DNA from: Sphingomonas oligoaromativorans
GTDB lineage: Bacteria > Pseudomonadota > Alphaproteobacteria > Sphingomonadales > Sphingomonadaceae
Assembly (NCBI RefSeq): GCF_011762195.1
Contig: NZ_JAASQK010000001.1
Location: 682,001-746,000, forward strand
Length of the DNA stretch: 64,000 bases
Direction: 5' to 3'
Numbering within the stretch: position 1 is the stretch's first letter; every line of letters starts with the position of its first letter. The notes below the pieces were generated by a model. That model saw only the letters and a list, made by a program, of their open reading frames with translations, made no database searches and was not told the origin of the DNA. A program made the position numbers and the translations under genes. Below, in pieces: positions 36,022-45,769 of this stretch.

Positions 36022-36720
36022 TCAGGCCCGGATGCGCGGTGCGAAGCGCTCGAGCAGCGTCTCCGCCGTCGGGCCGGAAGAGGCGGGGCTCTGGCCGGTG
36101 ATGAGCAGGCCGTCGGAAACGACATGCGGCTGCCAGTCGTCGGCGCTGGAGTATATTCCACCCAGACGCCGCAGTGCGTCCTCGACGAGGAAGGGGACGA
36201 CCTTGGTGAGGCCGACCGCCTCTTCCTCGCTGTTGGTGAAGCAGGTTACCCGCTTGCCCTGTACCAGCGGGGTGCCGTCTGGCTTGCGGGCGCGATGGAG
36301 GGCGACCGGCGCGTGGCAAACCAGCGCCAGCGGCTTGCCGGCCGCGAGCGTGCTTTCGATCAGCCGCACCGAGTTCATGTCTTCGGCCAGATCCCACATC
36401 GGGCCGTGTCCGCCGGGATAGAAGACCGTATCGAAGCCCTCATGCGAAACGCCGTCGAGCCGCACGCTGTTCGCCAGCGCCTTCTGGGCATCGGGATCGG
36501 CCTCGAAGCGGTGGGTGAGTTCGGTCTGGAATTCGGGCTCGTTGCTCTTCGGGTCCAGTGGCGGCTGGCCGCCCTTCGGGGAGGCGATCATGATCTCCGC
36601 GCCCGCATCCTTGAAGATGAAATAAGGCGCGGCGAACTCCTCCAGCCAGAAGCCCGTCTTGCGGCCGGTGTCGCCGAGCTCGTCGTGTGAGGTCAAAACC
36701 ATCAGGATCTTCATGGCCAT
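36022..36720 (-). CDS. DJ-1/PfpI family protein (Hsp31-like)
   Basis: A 232-residue type-1 glutamine amidotransferase-like protein. The nucleophile elbow VCHAPVAL (Cys near residue 135), the acidic residue in GFWLEEFAAPY and the segment IASPKGGQPPLDP match the Hsp31/YhbO-like group implicated in stress protection, chaperone or deglycase/glyoxalase III activity. It is cytoplasmic. ATG 36720 is used with GAGG seven bases before it. The neighbouring VOC gene is suggestive of a shared role in reactive aldehyde detoxification, but that is inference. Confidence 0.9.
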   Translation of the reverse strand: MAMKILMVLTSHDELGDTGRKTGFWLEEFAAPYFIFKDAGAEIMIASPKGGQPPLDPKSNEPEFQTELTHRFEADPDAQKALANSVRLDGVSHEGFDTVFYPGGHGPMWDLAEDMNSVRLIESTLAAGKPLALVCHAPVALHRARKPDGTPLVQGKRVTCFTNSEEEAVGLTKVVPFLVEDALRRLGGIYSSADDWQPHVVSDGLLITGQSPASSGPTAETLLERFAPRIRA

Positions 36721-37043
36721 GTCCTTTCCTCGGATCGCGGGGCAATGGGGTGAGGCTTTCAATCGATCTTCGGGTGCGAAGGCGGCCAAAGCTATTGCAC
36801 CTATGTATTGCTCCGTCGGTCAAACCTTATCCGGCGGAGATGCGGCTGGATATTTTGAGCCTTCGAACGATGTCATTGCCGATTGGACTTGAGGGCCGGG
36901 ATCGAAGCCCGCAATTTCCTCCCCTCGGTTGCACGATGCGACGGCGGGCAAACGGCACAAAACACCATTCAGGCCATTGATGCTCTCCGCTATCGGTCGC
37001 AGTTTCGGGTGATGGCGGCCGATGCCGGAGACAGGAATTGGCG
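36721..37043. other. Intergenic region without a gene
   Basis: This 323-bp stretch separates the divergent DJ-1/PfpI and serine acetyltransferase genes. No convincing coding frame with a ribosome site, RNA gene or repeat was seen. It holds a candidate minus-strand promoter (36794-36823) and the AGGA ribosome site of the acetyltransferase gene. Confidence 0.6.
36794..36823 (-). promoter_or_regulatory. Candidate promoter of the DJ-1/PfpI gene
   Basis: On the minus strand TTGACC (36823-36818) is followed after 18 bp by TGCAAT (36799-36794), resembling a sigma-70 type promoter with a weak -10 element. It would give a leader of about 65 nt. Confidence 0.3.
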
Positions 37044-38024
37044 ATGGGCGACGACGATCAGCTTCCGAAAATGGAGGGTGGATATTGGGATGCCGAGGCG
37101 CTGGCTCGCGAGTTGAAAGCCGCGCGGCGGGATTGGCGTGCGGCACATCGCGACCATAGCGGGAGTGAAGAGGCGAGGTTCCCGTCGCGTCTGAGCCTTG
37201 AGCGGATCGTCACCCAGCTCTGCGGTGTCTTGTTTCCGCTCCGGCTGGGGCCGAGCTTCGTGCGCAGAGAGACGGAAGAGAGCTTCGTCGCCGAGACGCT
37301 TCAGAGCGCTCTCACCGGGCTTTTCGGCCAGATTCGGCTGGAACTGGGCTGTGATCGACCGGACGCCTCCGCATCGGAGATCGAACGGGAGGCGGCGCGG
37401 ATCATCGGCGGTTTCGCGGCCGCCTTGCCGTCGTTGCGCCGCGTGCTCGACCATGACGTGGAGGCGGCTTACAGCGGCGATCCGGCCGCGCGCAGCGTCG
37501 ATGAGGTGCTGCTCTGCTATCCCGGCGTGCTGGCGATCATCCATCATCGACTCGGCCACCGGCTCCATGAACTGGGCGTGCCGCTGGTGGCGCGGATCAT
37601 CTCCGAGATCGCGCATAGCGGGACGGGGATCGACATCCATCCCGGCGCGCATATCGGCTCCAGCTTCTTCATCGATCACGGCAGCGGTGTGGTGATCGGG
37701 GAGACCGCGGTGATCGGGGATCGGGTGCGGATATATCAGGCGGTCACGCTCGGCGCCCGAAGCTTCCCGACCGATGCCTCGGGTGCGTTGACCAAGGGGC
37801 TCGCGCGCCACCCCATCGTGGAGGACGATGTCGTCATCTATGCCGGCGCGACCATCCTCGGGCGGGTGACGATCGGTCGTGGCGCGATCATCGGCGGCAA
37901 CGTCTGGCTCACCGAAGACGTGCCGCCGGGCAGCGTGATCCACCAGGCCTTCGCCGAACGGGAGCATGTTTCCGGGGCGCAATTGCCGGCGGGGCATATC
38001 AATCTCGAAGCGGCCCAGATCTAG
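37044..38024 (+). CDS. cysE: Serine O-acetyltransferase
   Basis: A 326-residue protein whose C-terminal half is a left-handed beta-helix serine acetyltransferase (IDIHPGAHIGSSFFIDHGSG, VVIGETAVIGDRVRIYQAVT, the active-site region ending in the usual Asp-His pairing). It makes O-acetylserine, the carbon acceptor for cysteine synthesis. The N-terminal half is longer than in enteric CysE, as in the EpsC/SrpH branch. ATG 37044 has AGGA seven bases upstream. Its neighbours are unrelated, although location beside the nitrate/siroheme genes may reflect a general nutrient-assimilation region. Confidence 0.93.
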   Translation: MGDDDQLPKMEGGYWDAEALARELKAARRDWRAAHRDHSGSEEARFPSRLSLERIVTQLCGVLFPLRLGPSFVRRETEESFVAETLQSALTGLFGQIRLELGCDRPDASASEIEREAARIIGGFAAALPSLRRVLDHDVEAAYSGDPAARSVDEVLLCYPGVLAIIHHRLGHRLHELGVPLVARIISEIAHSGTGIDIHPGAHIGSSFFIDHGSGVVIGETAVIGDRVRIYQAVTLGARSFPTDASGALTKGLARHPIVEDDVVIYAGATILGRVTIGRGAIIGGNVWLTEDVPPGSVIHQAFAEREHVSGAQLPAGHINLEAAQI

Positions 38025-38082
38025 CGCGCGGTGGAGATCGATCGCAGATAACGAGAGCCGCGTTCGATCACCGGCGCCCGGT

Positions 38083-38748
38083 TCAAAGCCCGGCGCGATG
38101 CATTCCCGGAACCTTCTCGATCTGCCGCCGCACGCTGGTGCGGACGGGAGGCTCCGGTCGATAGGTATAGCGCGAGAGGCCGGGGCCGCCGCTCATGAGG
38201 ATGTCGAGCATCCGCTCGCCCAGAGGCCAGTGTCCGAGCCTCGCATCCGTCCCGAAATGCCCGACGGGGCCGGCATTGACGAAATCGCTGGTCCATTCGC
38301 TCGCGATATCCCGTGCCCGGTCGAGATCGACATAAGGATCATTCTCGCTCGCCACGACGATGGAGGGGAATGGCAGCATCGCCGTGGGAATGGGGCCGAA
38401 TCGACGGACGCGTTCCTCGGCATCGGCCCGTTCCGCATCGACAGGCCCGACGAGCAGGGCGCCCTGCACCCGCCGTGCGGCACGCTTGCCCAGCAATGCC
38501 GCCCACCAGGCCACCGCGAGCGCGCCGACGCCATGCGCGACGAGAATGACGGGCGCACGCGCTCGCCGGACATTCTCGTCGATATGGCTGAGCGCGCTGT
38601 TGCGGAGGGGATCATCCCAGGCGCCCATGTCGATCCGATGGAAATCGTCGTGCCGCCGCTGCCAGAGGGCAAGCCAATGGCGCGGCGTCACGCCGCCCAG
38701 ATCGGGGACGGCCAGACAGATCGGCGTGCGACAGGCCATTGCGACCAT
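38083..38748 (-). CDS. RBBP9/YdeN-like alpha/beta hydrolase lacking the catalytic Ser
   Basis: A 221-residue alpha/beta hydrolase of the RBBP9/YdeN serine hydrolase family. The body matches well: VPDLGGVTPRHWLALWQ at the N-terminus, WWAALLGKRA after the elbow, VASENDPYVDLDRA (Asp) and VGHFGTDARLGHW (His). The nucleophile elbow, normally AHSxG, reads VAHGVGAL, with GGC (Gly, residue 73) where Ser (for example AGC) would be. The enzyme may therefore be inactive or use another mechanism. Start ATG 38748 is preceded by GGAAGGG. It is convergent with cysE. Confidence 0.85.
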   Translation of the reverse strand: MVAMACRTPICLAVPDLGGVTPRHWLALWQRRHDDFHRIDMGAWDDPLRNSALSHIDENVRRARAPVILVAHGVGALAVAWWAALLGKRAARRVQGALLVGPVDAERADAEERVRRFGPIPTAMLPFPSIVVASENDPYVDLDRARDIASEWTSDFVNAGPVGHFGTDARLGHWPLGERMLDILMSGGPGLSRYTYRPEPPVRTSVRRQIEKVPGMHRAGL

Positions 38749-38871
38749 GGCGATCCCTTCCGCGGAGCCTTTCAGATTAAGGCGAAAATAAGGCCGAAAC
38801 CCTCCAGGTCGCAATCGTCGGCCGGCGTGCCTTCCGGGCGCTTCGGCGCAATATCCGAAGGTCCGCCCGGT

Positions 38872-39150
38872 TCAGATTCGGTCCGTCATGGCGACGCGCA
38901 CGAGCCGCGAACTGGGCACGGTGTCCAGTTCGATCGAGCGGAGGAAGCCCTCGATCTGGCTGAGCGCGAATTCGTGCGAATCTCCGCCTGCGTGCCTACC
39001 GCCGGGGCGGTTGCTCAGATAGCTCCAGTCCGCGAGCGGGAGCGTGACGGACAGGGGCTCGCCCTTGTCGTCCGCCGCATTCAGCCAGACGACGCCATTA
39101 TCGATGTGAGAGAGAGGAATATCTCGGTCAAAGCGGACGGAAAGGCTCAT
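38872..39150 (-). CDS. Small conserved-looking protein, unknown function
   Basis: A 92-residue soluble protein without signal or membrane segment. It begins MSLSVRFDRDIPLSHIDNG and reads as a coherent beta-rich fold with a central ADWSYLSNRPGGRHAGGDSH segment. No family is recognised. It lies upstream of, and on the same strand as, the RBBP9-like gene, 123 bp apart. Codon use is like that of its neighbours, supporting a real gene. Confidence 0.55.
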   Translation of the reverse strand: MSLSVRFDRDIPLSHIDNGVVWLNAADDKGEPLSVTLPLADWSYLSNRPGGRHAGGDSHEFALSQIEGFLRSIELDTVPSSRLVRVAMTDRI

Positions 39151-39296
39151 TCTGGGTCTCCCGTTCAGTTCCGAAGCTGAATGTGGGTGTAACGAGCCCG
39201 ACTGGCAACACGGCTCGCCGCTTGAGGGTTTCGTCCGGGCGCATGGCCATCCTGTTGGGCTCCATGAGGGCGATAAGCCGGGGCCTGAAGCTCGGC

Positions 39297-39336
39297 TTGA
39301 GGGGCTTCAATGAAAAATGCCTACTTATTGAGTAGG
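39297..39336 (+). promoter_or_regulatory. Candidate promoter with overlapping dyad before the TonB receptor
   Basis: TTGAGG (39297-39302) and TACTTA (39322-39327) are 19 bp apart and could be -35 and -10 elements. The perfect inverted repeat CCTACT-TATTG-AGTAGG (39320-39336) covers the -10 and would be an apt operator. The regulator is not identified; the flanking DNA is unusually AT-rich for this window. Confidence 0.35.
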
Positions 39337-39392
39337 GAATTATCCTGAGCCTCGCTATGCAGGCGCCGGATCAGTTCAAGGGGGTGTTGCTT

Positions 39393-42119
39393 ATGATTTC
39401 CCGCCATTTTCTTTTTTGCCTGACGGTATCGACGCTGGGCCTGATGCAGGCATCGATGGTGCAGGCGCAGACCGTAGAGGGACAGACAGACGACACGGCC
39501 ACACAGCCAGAGGCGATCGTCATCACCGGCTCGCGTATCGCGCGGCGGCAGACCGAGGGGGCCGCTCCGGTCACCATCCTGACCGGCGATGCCATCGACA
39601 AGAGCGGCTTCCGCAGCGTCTTCGACGCGCTGACCGCGCTGCCGCAAAACACCGGCTATGTGCAGGGCGAGGATTTCGGCAGCACCTTCACGCCCGCCGC
39701 CAATTTCGTGAACCTGCGCGGCCTCGGCCCCAATCACAGCCTCGTGCTGGTCAACGGACGTCGCCTCGCGGACTATCCCGTCGCCTATGACGGTGCGGTC
39801 AACGCGGTGAACCTCGCCAACATCCCGAATGCCTTCGTGGATTCGCTCGAAGTGCTCAGCGGCAGCGCGGGCGCGGTCTATGGCTCGGATGCGATCGCCG
39901 GGGTGGTTAATCTCAAGCTCAAGGAGAAGATGGACGGGCTCGACGTCAATCTGCGCGTCGGCAACACCAAGCAGGGCGGCGGCAAGAACATCCGCGGCCA
40001 GTTCATCGGCGGCACCAGCATCGGCAGGCTCGATGTCGTGGTGGGCGGCGAGATCAGCTCGCGCGATCCGATCTTCTGGGGCGATCGCAGGATCGCCAGC
40101 TCCTACTCGCGCTACTCGACGCCCGATCTGCCGCAGATTCCGCCATCGATGTTCTCGATCAGCAATCCATCGACGCGCGCCTATTACGATCCGCCCGCCG
40201 GCGCCTGCGATGCGCTGGGTGGTCTTCAGGGCGGCACCGTCCGCCAGGTGTCGAGCCCGCGGGGCGGCAGCTATTGCGGCAGCGACGCCTATTATAACGG
40301 CCGCACGATCCAGACGAAGAAGGACTCCCAGAGTTTCTATGGCCACGCCACCTATCACCTGACCGACGACATCGATTTCTATGCCGGCGGCCTCTACACG
40401 CAGAGCGACATCGCCAATGTCGTGCGCTCGCTGACCTGGTCGTCCACCTTCTACAATCTCGCGACAAGCCGGCTGGAGAGCTGGTCCCACACGCTGACGT
40501 CGGAGGAGACGGGCGGCCGCATGGGCACGGCCAGCGGCTATGACGAGCAGTCCTGGAACATCACCACCGGCCTGCGCGGCCGGCTGGGCGATAGCTGGCA
40601 CTGGGATCTGTCCTACAACCGCTCCCAATATCGCAGCGACCAGACGCGCGTGCGCCTGCTGAGCGGGATCGACGCTTTCTATCTCGGCCAGCAGCAGGGC
40701 ACCGTCGACGGTTTCGCCGCCTATGACGCGCCGGCTTCCCGCCTCTTCACCGCGCTGACGCCGGGTGAGTTCGGCCAGCTCAGCCAGGCCTCGCTCACGC
40801 GGACGCGGACGGAGTTGCAGGACGGCAGCCTCTCGGTGAACGGCACGCTGCTGCACCTGCCGGCAGGCCCGCTGGAAGTGGCGGGCGCGATCGAGGTGGG
40901 TGACAACAGTTTCTCCAACGATCCCGATCCGCAGATCAACGATGGCGTCTACTGGAACACCGCCGCCTCGCTGCCGAGCTATGGCAAGCGCCAGCGGCAG
41001 GCGATCGCGGGCGAAGTGCGCGTGCCGATTCTGCGTTCGCTGACGGTGTCGGGGGCGGGGCGCTATGACCGCTACGAATATGGGGGCAACCATATCGGGG
41101 CCGCCACCTATGGCAGCGGCATCGAGTTCCGCCCGGTGCGTTCGCTGCTGGTTCGCGGCTCGCTGTCATCGAGCTTCCGCGCGCCGGACATGAACTATGT
41201 CTTCGAGCAGCAGACGCAGGGCTATTATCCGAGCCAGACGGATTATTATCAGTGCCGTCTGGATGGGCAGGCCTATTCGAGCTGCACCGACTTCTACAAC
41301 ATGAACTATGTGGAGAACGGCAACAAACAGCTCAAGCCCGAGCGCGGCCAGTCGCTGACGGCGGGCTTCGTCTGGACGCCGAGCCACCATTTCGACATCT
41401 CGTTCGATTATTACCGCATCCATATCAAGAACGAGGTGACGTCTCTGGATGTCGATCAGCTTCTCCGGCAGGAGGCGGATTGCCGCCTCGGCCAATCGGT
41501 CTCGGGCTCGCCGGTGGATGCCAACTCCTCGATCTGTCGGGATTATACGGCGCGCGTGACGCGCAATCCGGCGGGCGCCACGGTCAATCCCAATCAGGTG
41601 ACGCTGATCCGCAACAGCCCGATCAACGCGGCGAGCGAGCGGACGCAGGGCATCGACATCAACGCGAACGTCCGCTGGTCGATCGAGAAGGTCGGCAAGT
41701 TCACGCTCAACGGGCAATATACCCGCGTGCTGAGCCACAGCTACACCCAGTTCCCCGGCGATCCGGCGTTCGATTATCTGAACGATCCGGCCTACCAGAC
41801 CGACTGGAAGGACCGCGCCAACGCGACGCTGACCTATCAGCGCGGCGCGCTGACGCTGACGGCCTATGCCGAGCGCTACGGCCGCGTACCGAAGAACGAT
41901 TATAGCGGGGAACGCTCGCCCTATACGGTCGTCAATCTGAGCGCGTCCTACGACATCACCAAGCAGGCGTCGCTGTCTGTGATCGTCAACAATGTGGCGG
42001 ATAATTACCCGGTCGATAAGAGCGGCGGCTGGCCTTATTACTCGATCGGCTATTACGACATCTATGGCCGCCAGCTCTGGATTCAGGCGAATTATCACTT
42101 CGGACGCCATAGTTCGTGA
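39393..42119 (+). CDS. TonB-dependent receptor (second glycan locus)
   Basis: A 908-residue outer-membrane receptor with signal peptide (MISRHFLFCLTVSTLGLMQA, ending VQAQ), a TonB-box region (PEAIVITGSRIA), plug domain (PVTILTGDAIDKSGFRS, VNLRGLGPNHSLVLVNGRR, VLSGSAGAVYGSDAIAGVVN) and a barrel ending YHFGRHSS. ATG 39393 is preceded by a GGGGG run; an ATG at 39357 without a ribosome site is rejected. It is convergent with a GH92 mannosidase gene 44 bp away and near the 3-keto-glycoside genes, so uptake of a mannoside or other glycoside is plausible. The ligand cannot be told from sequence. Confidence 0.94.
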   Translation: MISRHFLFCLTVSTLGLMQASMVQAQTVEGQTDDTATQPEAIVITGSRIARRQTEGAAPVTILTGDAIDKSGFRSVFDALTALPQNTGYVQGEDFGSTFTPAANFVNLRGLGPNHSLVLVNGRRLADYPVAYDGAVNAVNLANIPNAFVDSLEVLSGSAGAVYGSDAIAGVVNLKLKEKMDGLDVNLRVGNTKQGGGKNIRGQFIGGTSIGRLDVVVGGEISSRDPIFWGDRRIASSYSRYSTPDLPQIPPSMFSISNPSTRAYYDPPAGACDALGGLQGGTVRQVSSPRGGSYCGSDAYYNGRTIQTKKDSQSFYGHATYHLTDDIDFYAGGLYTQSDIANVVRSLTWSSTFYNLATSRLESWSHTLTSEETGGRMGTASGYDEQSWNITTGLRGRLGDSWHWDLSYNRSQYRSDQTRVRLLSGIDAFYLGQQQGTVDGFAAYDAPASRLFTALTPGEFGQLSQASLTRTRTELQDGSLSVNGTLLHLPAGPLEVAGAIEVGDNSFSNDPDPQINDGVYWNTAASLPSYGKRQRQAIAGEVRVPILRSLTVSGAGRYDRYEYGGNHIGAATYGSGIEFRPVRSLLVRGSLSSSFRAPDMNYVFEQQTQGYYPSQTDYYQCRLDGQAYSSCTDFYNMNYVENGNKQLKPERGQSLTAGFVWTPSHHFDISFDYYRIHIKNEVTSLDVDQLLRQEADCRLGQSVSGSPVDANSSICRDYTARVTRNPAGATVNPNQVTLIRNSPINAASERTQGIDINANVRWSIEKVGKFTLNGQYTRVLSHSYTQFPGDPAFDYLNDPAYQTDWKDRANATLTYQRGALTLTAYAERYGRVPKNDYSGERSPYTVVNLSASYDITKQASLSVIVNNVADNYPVDKSGGWPYYSIGYYDIYGRQLWIQANYHFGRHSS

Positions 42120-42163
42120 ACGGGTGCCCGGCTGGCGTCCGCCGCTTTGGGAAGCAGTGGGCG

Positions 42164-44488
42164 TCAGCCGGGCAGGCGGCCGTAGGAGGGAGGGCGGTCC
42201 TGCGGGGCCGAGCCGAATTTCGATGGCTGCGCCCCCATCTCGAACACCAGTTCACCGCCCTTCGCCAGATCGGCATGGGCGATCCAGTTACGCGTCCAGG
42301 GCTGACCATTCCAGCGGACCGACTGGACATAGGGCTTGTCCGGGCCATTATTGTTGGCGCGGATGCGCAGCGTCTTGCCGCCGCCCAGATCCATCTCCGC
42401 GTCGTCGAACAGCGGTGAACCGAACACATAAAGCGCGCTCACCGGATCGACCGGGTAGAAGCCCAGTGCCGACAGGATGAACCAGGCGCTCATCTGGCCG
42501 CAGTCGTCGTTGCCTATCACGCCGTCAGGCGCGGCCTTGTACATCTCGGTCAGCAGGCGACGGACCATCGCCTGCGTCTTCCATGGCGCGCCGGCGTAGG
42601 CGTAGAGATAGGCGACATGCTGGTCCGGCTCGTTGCCGTGGGCATATTGCCCGACGAGGCCCGAAATGTCCGGCGGCGCATTCTTGGGCAGCGTCGAGGG
42701 TGCAGTGAACAGCGCGTCGAGCTTCTTCTCGAACGCCGCGTCGCCGCCGAACATCGCGATCAGGCCGTAGATGTCGTGCTGGTTGAGGAAGGTCGCCTGC
42801 CAGCCATTGGCCTCTGTATAATCGCGATATTTCTCGGGGGAATGGCCGAGCTGGATGGGGTCATAGGGCGCCCACCAGCTTCCGTCCGAGAAGCGCGGCC
42901 GCGCGAAGCCGATGCTGGGATCGATCACATTGCGATAGTTGAGGCTGCGCTTGCGGAGCACCGCCGCGTCCTCATGCTGGCCGATGGCGTCGGCGAGCTT
43001 CGACATCGCCCAGTCGTCATAGCTATATTCCTGCGTGCGGCTGACCGACTCCCACACCTGATCCGCCGGGATGTAGCCGAGCTTCTGATAGAAGCCGCGA
43101 CCCAGCGTGCTGTCGATGTCCGGGAAGGAGAGGTCGAAGGCGCGGCGGCGGATATTGGGCCATGCGGCGGCATAATCCGCGTCGATGCCCTTCGCTTGTG
43201 CCTCGGCCAGCACCGAGACGGCGTGCCAGCCGATCATGCAGGCCGTCTCATAGCCCTGAAGCGGCCAGACGGGTGGGCCATAGGGGCTCTGCTGCGTCTG
43301 ACGGATGAGATCGCGCACGAACAGGGCCGCCTGATCGGGCATCACCAGCGTCAGCAGCGGGTGCAGCGCGCGATAGGTGTCCCACAGCGAATAAGTCGAA
43401 TAGGCCGCTTCGCCCGCTGGCGCCTGATGCACTTGATGGTCGAGGCCCATGTAGCGGCCGTCGCGATCGGTGAAGAGGGTGGGCGAGAGAAAGGCATGGT
43501 AGAGCGCGCTCGCCATGATGGTGCGCTGCGCTTCGGTGCCGCCCGAGACGCGCACGCGGTTCAGCTCCTTCGTCCAGCGCTGACGGGCGGCCATACGCGC
43601 CTTGTCGAAGCCCCAGCCCGGAGCCTCCGCGGCGAGGGCGGCCTTTGCGCCCGCGATGTCGACGCCGGAGAGGCCGGTCTTGATCTCGATCGGAGCACCA
43701 CCCGCGTCGTCGAAGAAGAGCGCGACCTTCAGGCGGTGGCCCTTCACTTCGCTCGTGCCCTTGGGAGAGGCAGTGTCGCCGTCGGCGAAGAACTCGACGC
43801 GGCTCGGTTTGCGCGAAAGCTCCATCGCGAAGTGGATGTACCGCCCCGCCGCCCAGCGGAACACCTGTCGCGTGCCGGTGAGCGTGCCGTCCTTCTCCAG
43901 CCGCAGCATCGCATTGTCGATGCGGATCGGCTCGTCGGGCTTCTCCCGTTGGCAATGGGCGAAGTCGATCAGGATATACCCAGGCCCCTTGGGGAAGCTG
44001 TAGCGGTGGAGGCCGGTGCGCTCGGTGACAGTCAGCTCGGCGAGCATGCCCGACTCCAGTAGGACGCGGTAATAGCCGGGCTCGGCCCGTTCGTCGGAGT
44101 AGCGCTGGCGATAGCCCTGCTCGGGATGCTCGACCGGGCCGGGCTCCAGCCTCAGCGGCCCGCGCGCCGGCACGACCAGAACGTCGAGCATGTCGCCCAC
44201 GCCCGTGCCCGACAGGTGGGTGTGCGAGAAGCCCATGATCGAGCCGTCGTCCTGATGATAGCCGGAGCAGGCGTCCCATCCCGCATTGTTGGTATCCGGC
44301 CCGAGCTGCGCCATGCCGAAGGGCAGCGAGGAGCCGGGGAAGGTGTGGCCATGCCCGCCGGTGCCGACGAACAGGTCGGGCTTGCCGGGTTGCGGCGCTG
44401 CCGCCCACGCGCCGGAGGGGAGGAGCGCGGTGCCGAGGGCGGCAAGCCCCGTTCCGGCGAGGATCTGGCGGCGATTGGCTGTCATCAT
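42164..44488 (-). CDS. GH92 family alpha-mannosidase, exported
   Basis: A 774-residue glycoside hydrolase family 92 protein; members are calcium-dependent exo-acting alpha-mannosidases. Landmarks are LFVGTGGHGHTFPGSSLPFG at the mature N-terminus, GFSHTHLSGTG near residue 80, YSLWDTYRALHPLL and GNDDCGQMSAWF in the catalytic barrel. The N-terminus has NRRQIL followed by a hydrophobic stretch ending GAWAAA, suggesting Tat or Sec export to the periplasm. ATG 44488 is preceded by AGGAAG. It follows the Gfo/Idh oxidoreductase gene by 94 bp on the same strand and probably shares its transcript, pointing to processing of a mannose-containing glycan. Confidence 0.94.
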   Translation of the reverse strand: MMTANRRQILAGTGLAALGTALLPSGAWAAAPQPGKPDLFVGTGGHGHTFPGSSLPFGMAQLGPDTNNAGWDACSGYHQDDGSIMGFSHTHLSGTGVGDMLDVLVVPARGPLRLEPGPVEHPEQGYRQRYSDERAEPGYYRVLLESGMLAELTVTERTGLHRYSFPKGPGYILIDFAHCQREKPDEPIRIDNAMLRLEKDGTLTGTRQVFRWAAGRYIHFAMELSRKPSRVEFFADGDTASPKGTSEVKGHRLKVALFFDDAGGAPIEIKTGLSGVDIAGAKAALAAEAPGWGFDKARMAARQRWTKELNRVRVSGGTEAQRTIMASALYHAFLSPTLFTDRDGRYMGLDHQVHQAPAGEAAYSTYSLWDTYRALHPLLTLVMPDQAALFVRDLIRQTQQSPYGPPVWPLQGYETACMIGWHAVSVLAEAQAKGIDADYAAAWPNIRRRAFDLSFPDIDSTLGRGFYQKLGYIPADQVWESVSRTQEYSYDDWAMSKLADAIGQHEDAAVLRKRSLNYRNVIDPSIGFARPRFSDGSWWAPYDPIQLGHSPEKYRDYTEANGWQATFLNQHDIYGLIAMFGGDAAFEKKLDALFTAPSTLPKNAPPDISGLVGQYAHGNEPDQHVAYLYAYAGAPWKTQAMVRRLLTEMYKAAPDGVIGNDDCGQMSAWFILSALGFYPVDPVSALYVFGSPLFDDAEMDLGGGKTLRIRANNNGPDKPYVQSVRWNGQPWTRNWIAHADLAKGGELVFEMGAQPSKFGSAPQDRPPSYGRLPG

Positions 44489-44582
44489 GGCGGGGCTTCC
44501 TGTGCGGATCAGATGCGGCTGACGATGATCGACATCGGCGGTGGCGCCTGCCATGCGAACCGGGCGGGATTGGGCACGCCGC

Positions 44583-45722
44583 TCAACATAGGGGCGTCCA
44601 CTTCTCGGTTCCGGTGGAGTTGCGCACGGCCGCATCGATGAACTGCATCGTGCGCAGGCCGTCTGAAAGACCCGGAGCGTCGAGGTCCGCGCCGCTCCCC
44701 ACTGCGCGGCCGAAGGCGCGGTACAGGTTGGCGAACGCCTCGATATAGCCCTCGGGGTGCCCGGCCGGAATGCGCAGCAGGCTTGTCGTGGCGGGCGCCA
44801 GGCCGGGGCCGCCGGCGCGGACCAGTTCGGCCGGGCGGTCGAGCCAGCGGAGGGTCAACGTGTTGGGCTCCATCTGTGCCCAGTCGAGCCCACCTTCCGT
44901 GCCGTGGATGCGCAGGCGCAAGCCATTCTCCTCGCCGGCTGCGACCTGACTGGCGCGGATCGTGCCGCGCGCACCATCTTTGAAGCGCAGCAGCACCGCG
45001 ACATCATCATCAAGCTGGCGGCCGGGGACGTGGGTCGTCAGATCCGCGCTGATCGCTTCGACGCTCAGGCCGGAGACATGTTCGGCGAGGTGAAAGGCGT
45101 GCGAACCGATGTCCCCCAGGCAACCGCCGAGGCCGGCGCGTGCCGGATCGGTGCGCCACTCGGCCTGCTTGTTGCCGCCGGCATCGATCGGCCGGCTGAG
45201 CCAGCCTTGCAGATATTCCACCTCGACCCGCCGGATCATCCCGAAATCGCCGCGCAGGACGCGTTGGCGAGCCTCCTCGATCATGGGATAGCCGGCATAG
45301 GTGAAAGCCAGAGCATAACGGCGCCCACTGCGGCGGACGGCATCGGCGATGGCATTCGCCTCCGCAAGCGTGGCGGCCATCGGCTTTTCCGAGAAAACGT
45401 CGAAACCCGAATCAAGTGCTGCGATCGCCATCGGTGCGTGAAGATGATTGGGCGTGACGATCGCGAGCGCCTGCATCCGCTGGGTTTCGGGGAGCGTGCG
45501 TTCGCCCGCCAGAAGTGATTCGATATCGGCGTAGACACGGGCCGGCGCGAGGCCGAGTGCCTCGCCGGTCCGGCGGTTGCGGTCGCCATCGGTGCTGAAC
45601 GCTCCGCAGACCAGCATCGTCTCGCCGTCGAGCGCGGCGGCCATGCGATGAACGGCGCCGATGAAGGCCCCTTCGCCTCCACCGACCATGCCGTAGCGCA
45701 CCTTTCGTTCCGCCTTGCTCAT
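44583..45722 (-). CDS. Gfo/Idh/MocA family oxidoreductase (cytoplasmic)
   Basis: A 379-residue NAD(P)-dependent sugar oxidoreductase. The N-terminal Rossmann fold ([18 protein letters not shown]) is followed by the family signature [12 protein letters not shown] and the second-domain signature with Asp/His in [20 protein letters not shown]. No signal peptide is present. Members interconvert alcohols and ketones on sugars or inositols. It diverges from the cytochrome c gene across a promoter region and precedes GH92. Given the context, it may reduce or oxidise a 3-keto sugar in the cytoplasm. Confidence 0.93.
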   Translation of the reverse strand: MSKAERKVRYGMVGGGEGAFIGAVHRMAAALDGETMLVCGAFSTDGDRNRRTGEALGLAPARVYADIESLLAGERTLPETQRMQALAIVTPNHLHAPMAIAALDSGFDVFSEKPMAATLAEANAIADAVRRSGRRYALAFTYAGYPMIEEARQRVLRGDFGMIRRVEVEYLQGWLSRPIDAGGNKQAEWRTDPARAGLGGCLGDIGSHAFHLAEHVSGLSVEAISADLTTHVPGRQLDDDVAVLLRFKDGARGTIRASQVAAGEENGLRLRIHGTEGGLDWAQMEPNTLTLRWLDRPAELVRAGGPGLAPATTSLLRIPAGHPEGYIEAFANLYRAFGRAVGSGADLDAPGLSDGLRTMQFIDAAVRNSTGTEKWTPLC

Positions 45723-45769
45723 CCCGGCTTTTCCTCTCAATTTATGGAACGCGACGATATGATACAAAA

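Noticed and set aside
39357-39392. Earlier start of the second TonB receptor at ATG 39357
   Set aside because: It has no ribosome site and would put 12 polar residues before a good signal peptide; ATG 39393 has a purine-rich GGGGG run upstream.
42126-42173. Inverted repeat GCCCGGCTG...CAGCCGGGC between TonB receptor and GH92 as terminator
   Set aside because: Arms are 30 bp apart, one arm lies in the GH92 coding end and no T-tract follows on either strand; too weak to call.
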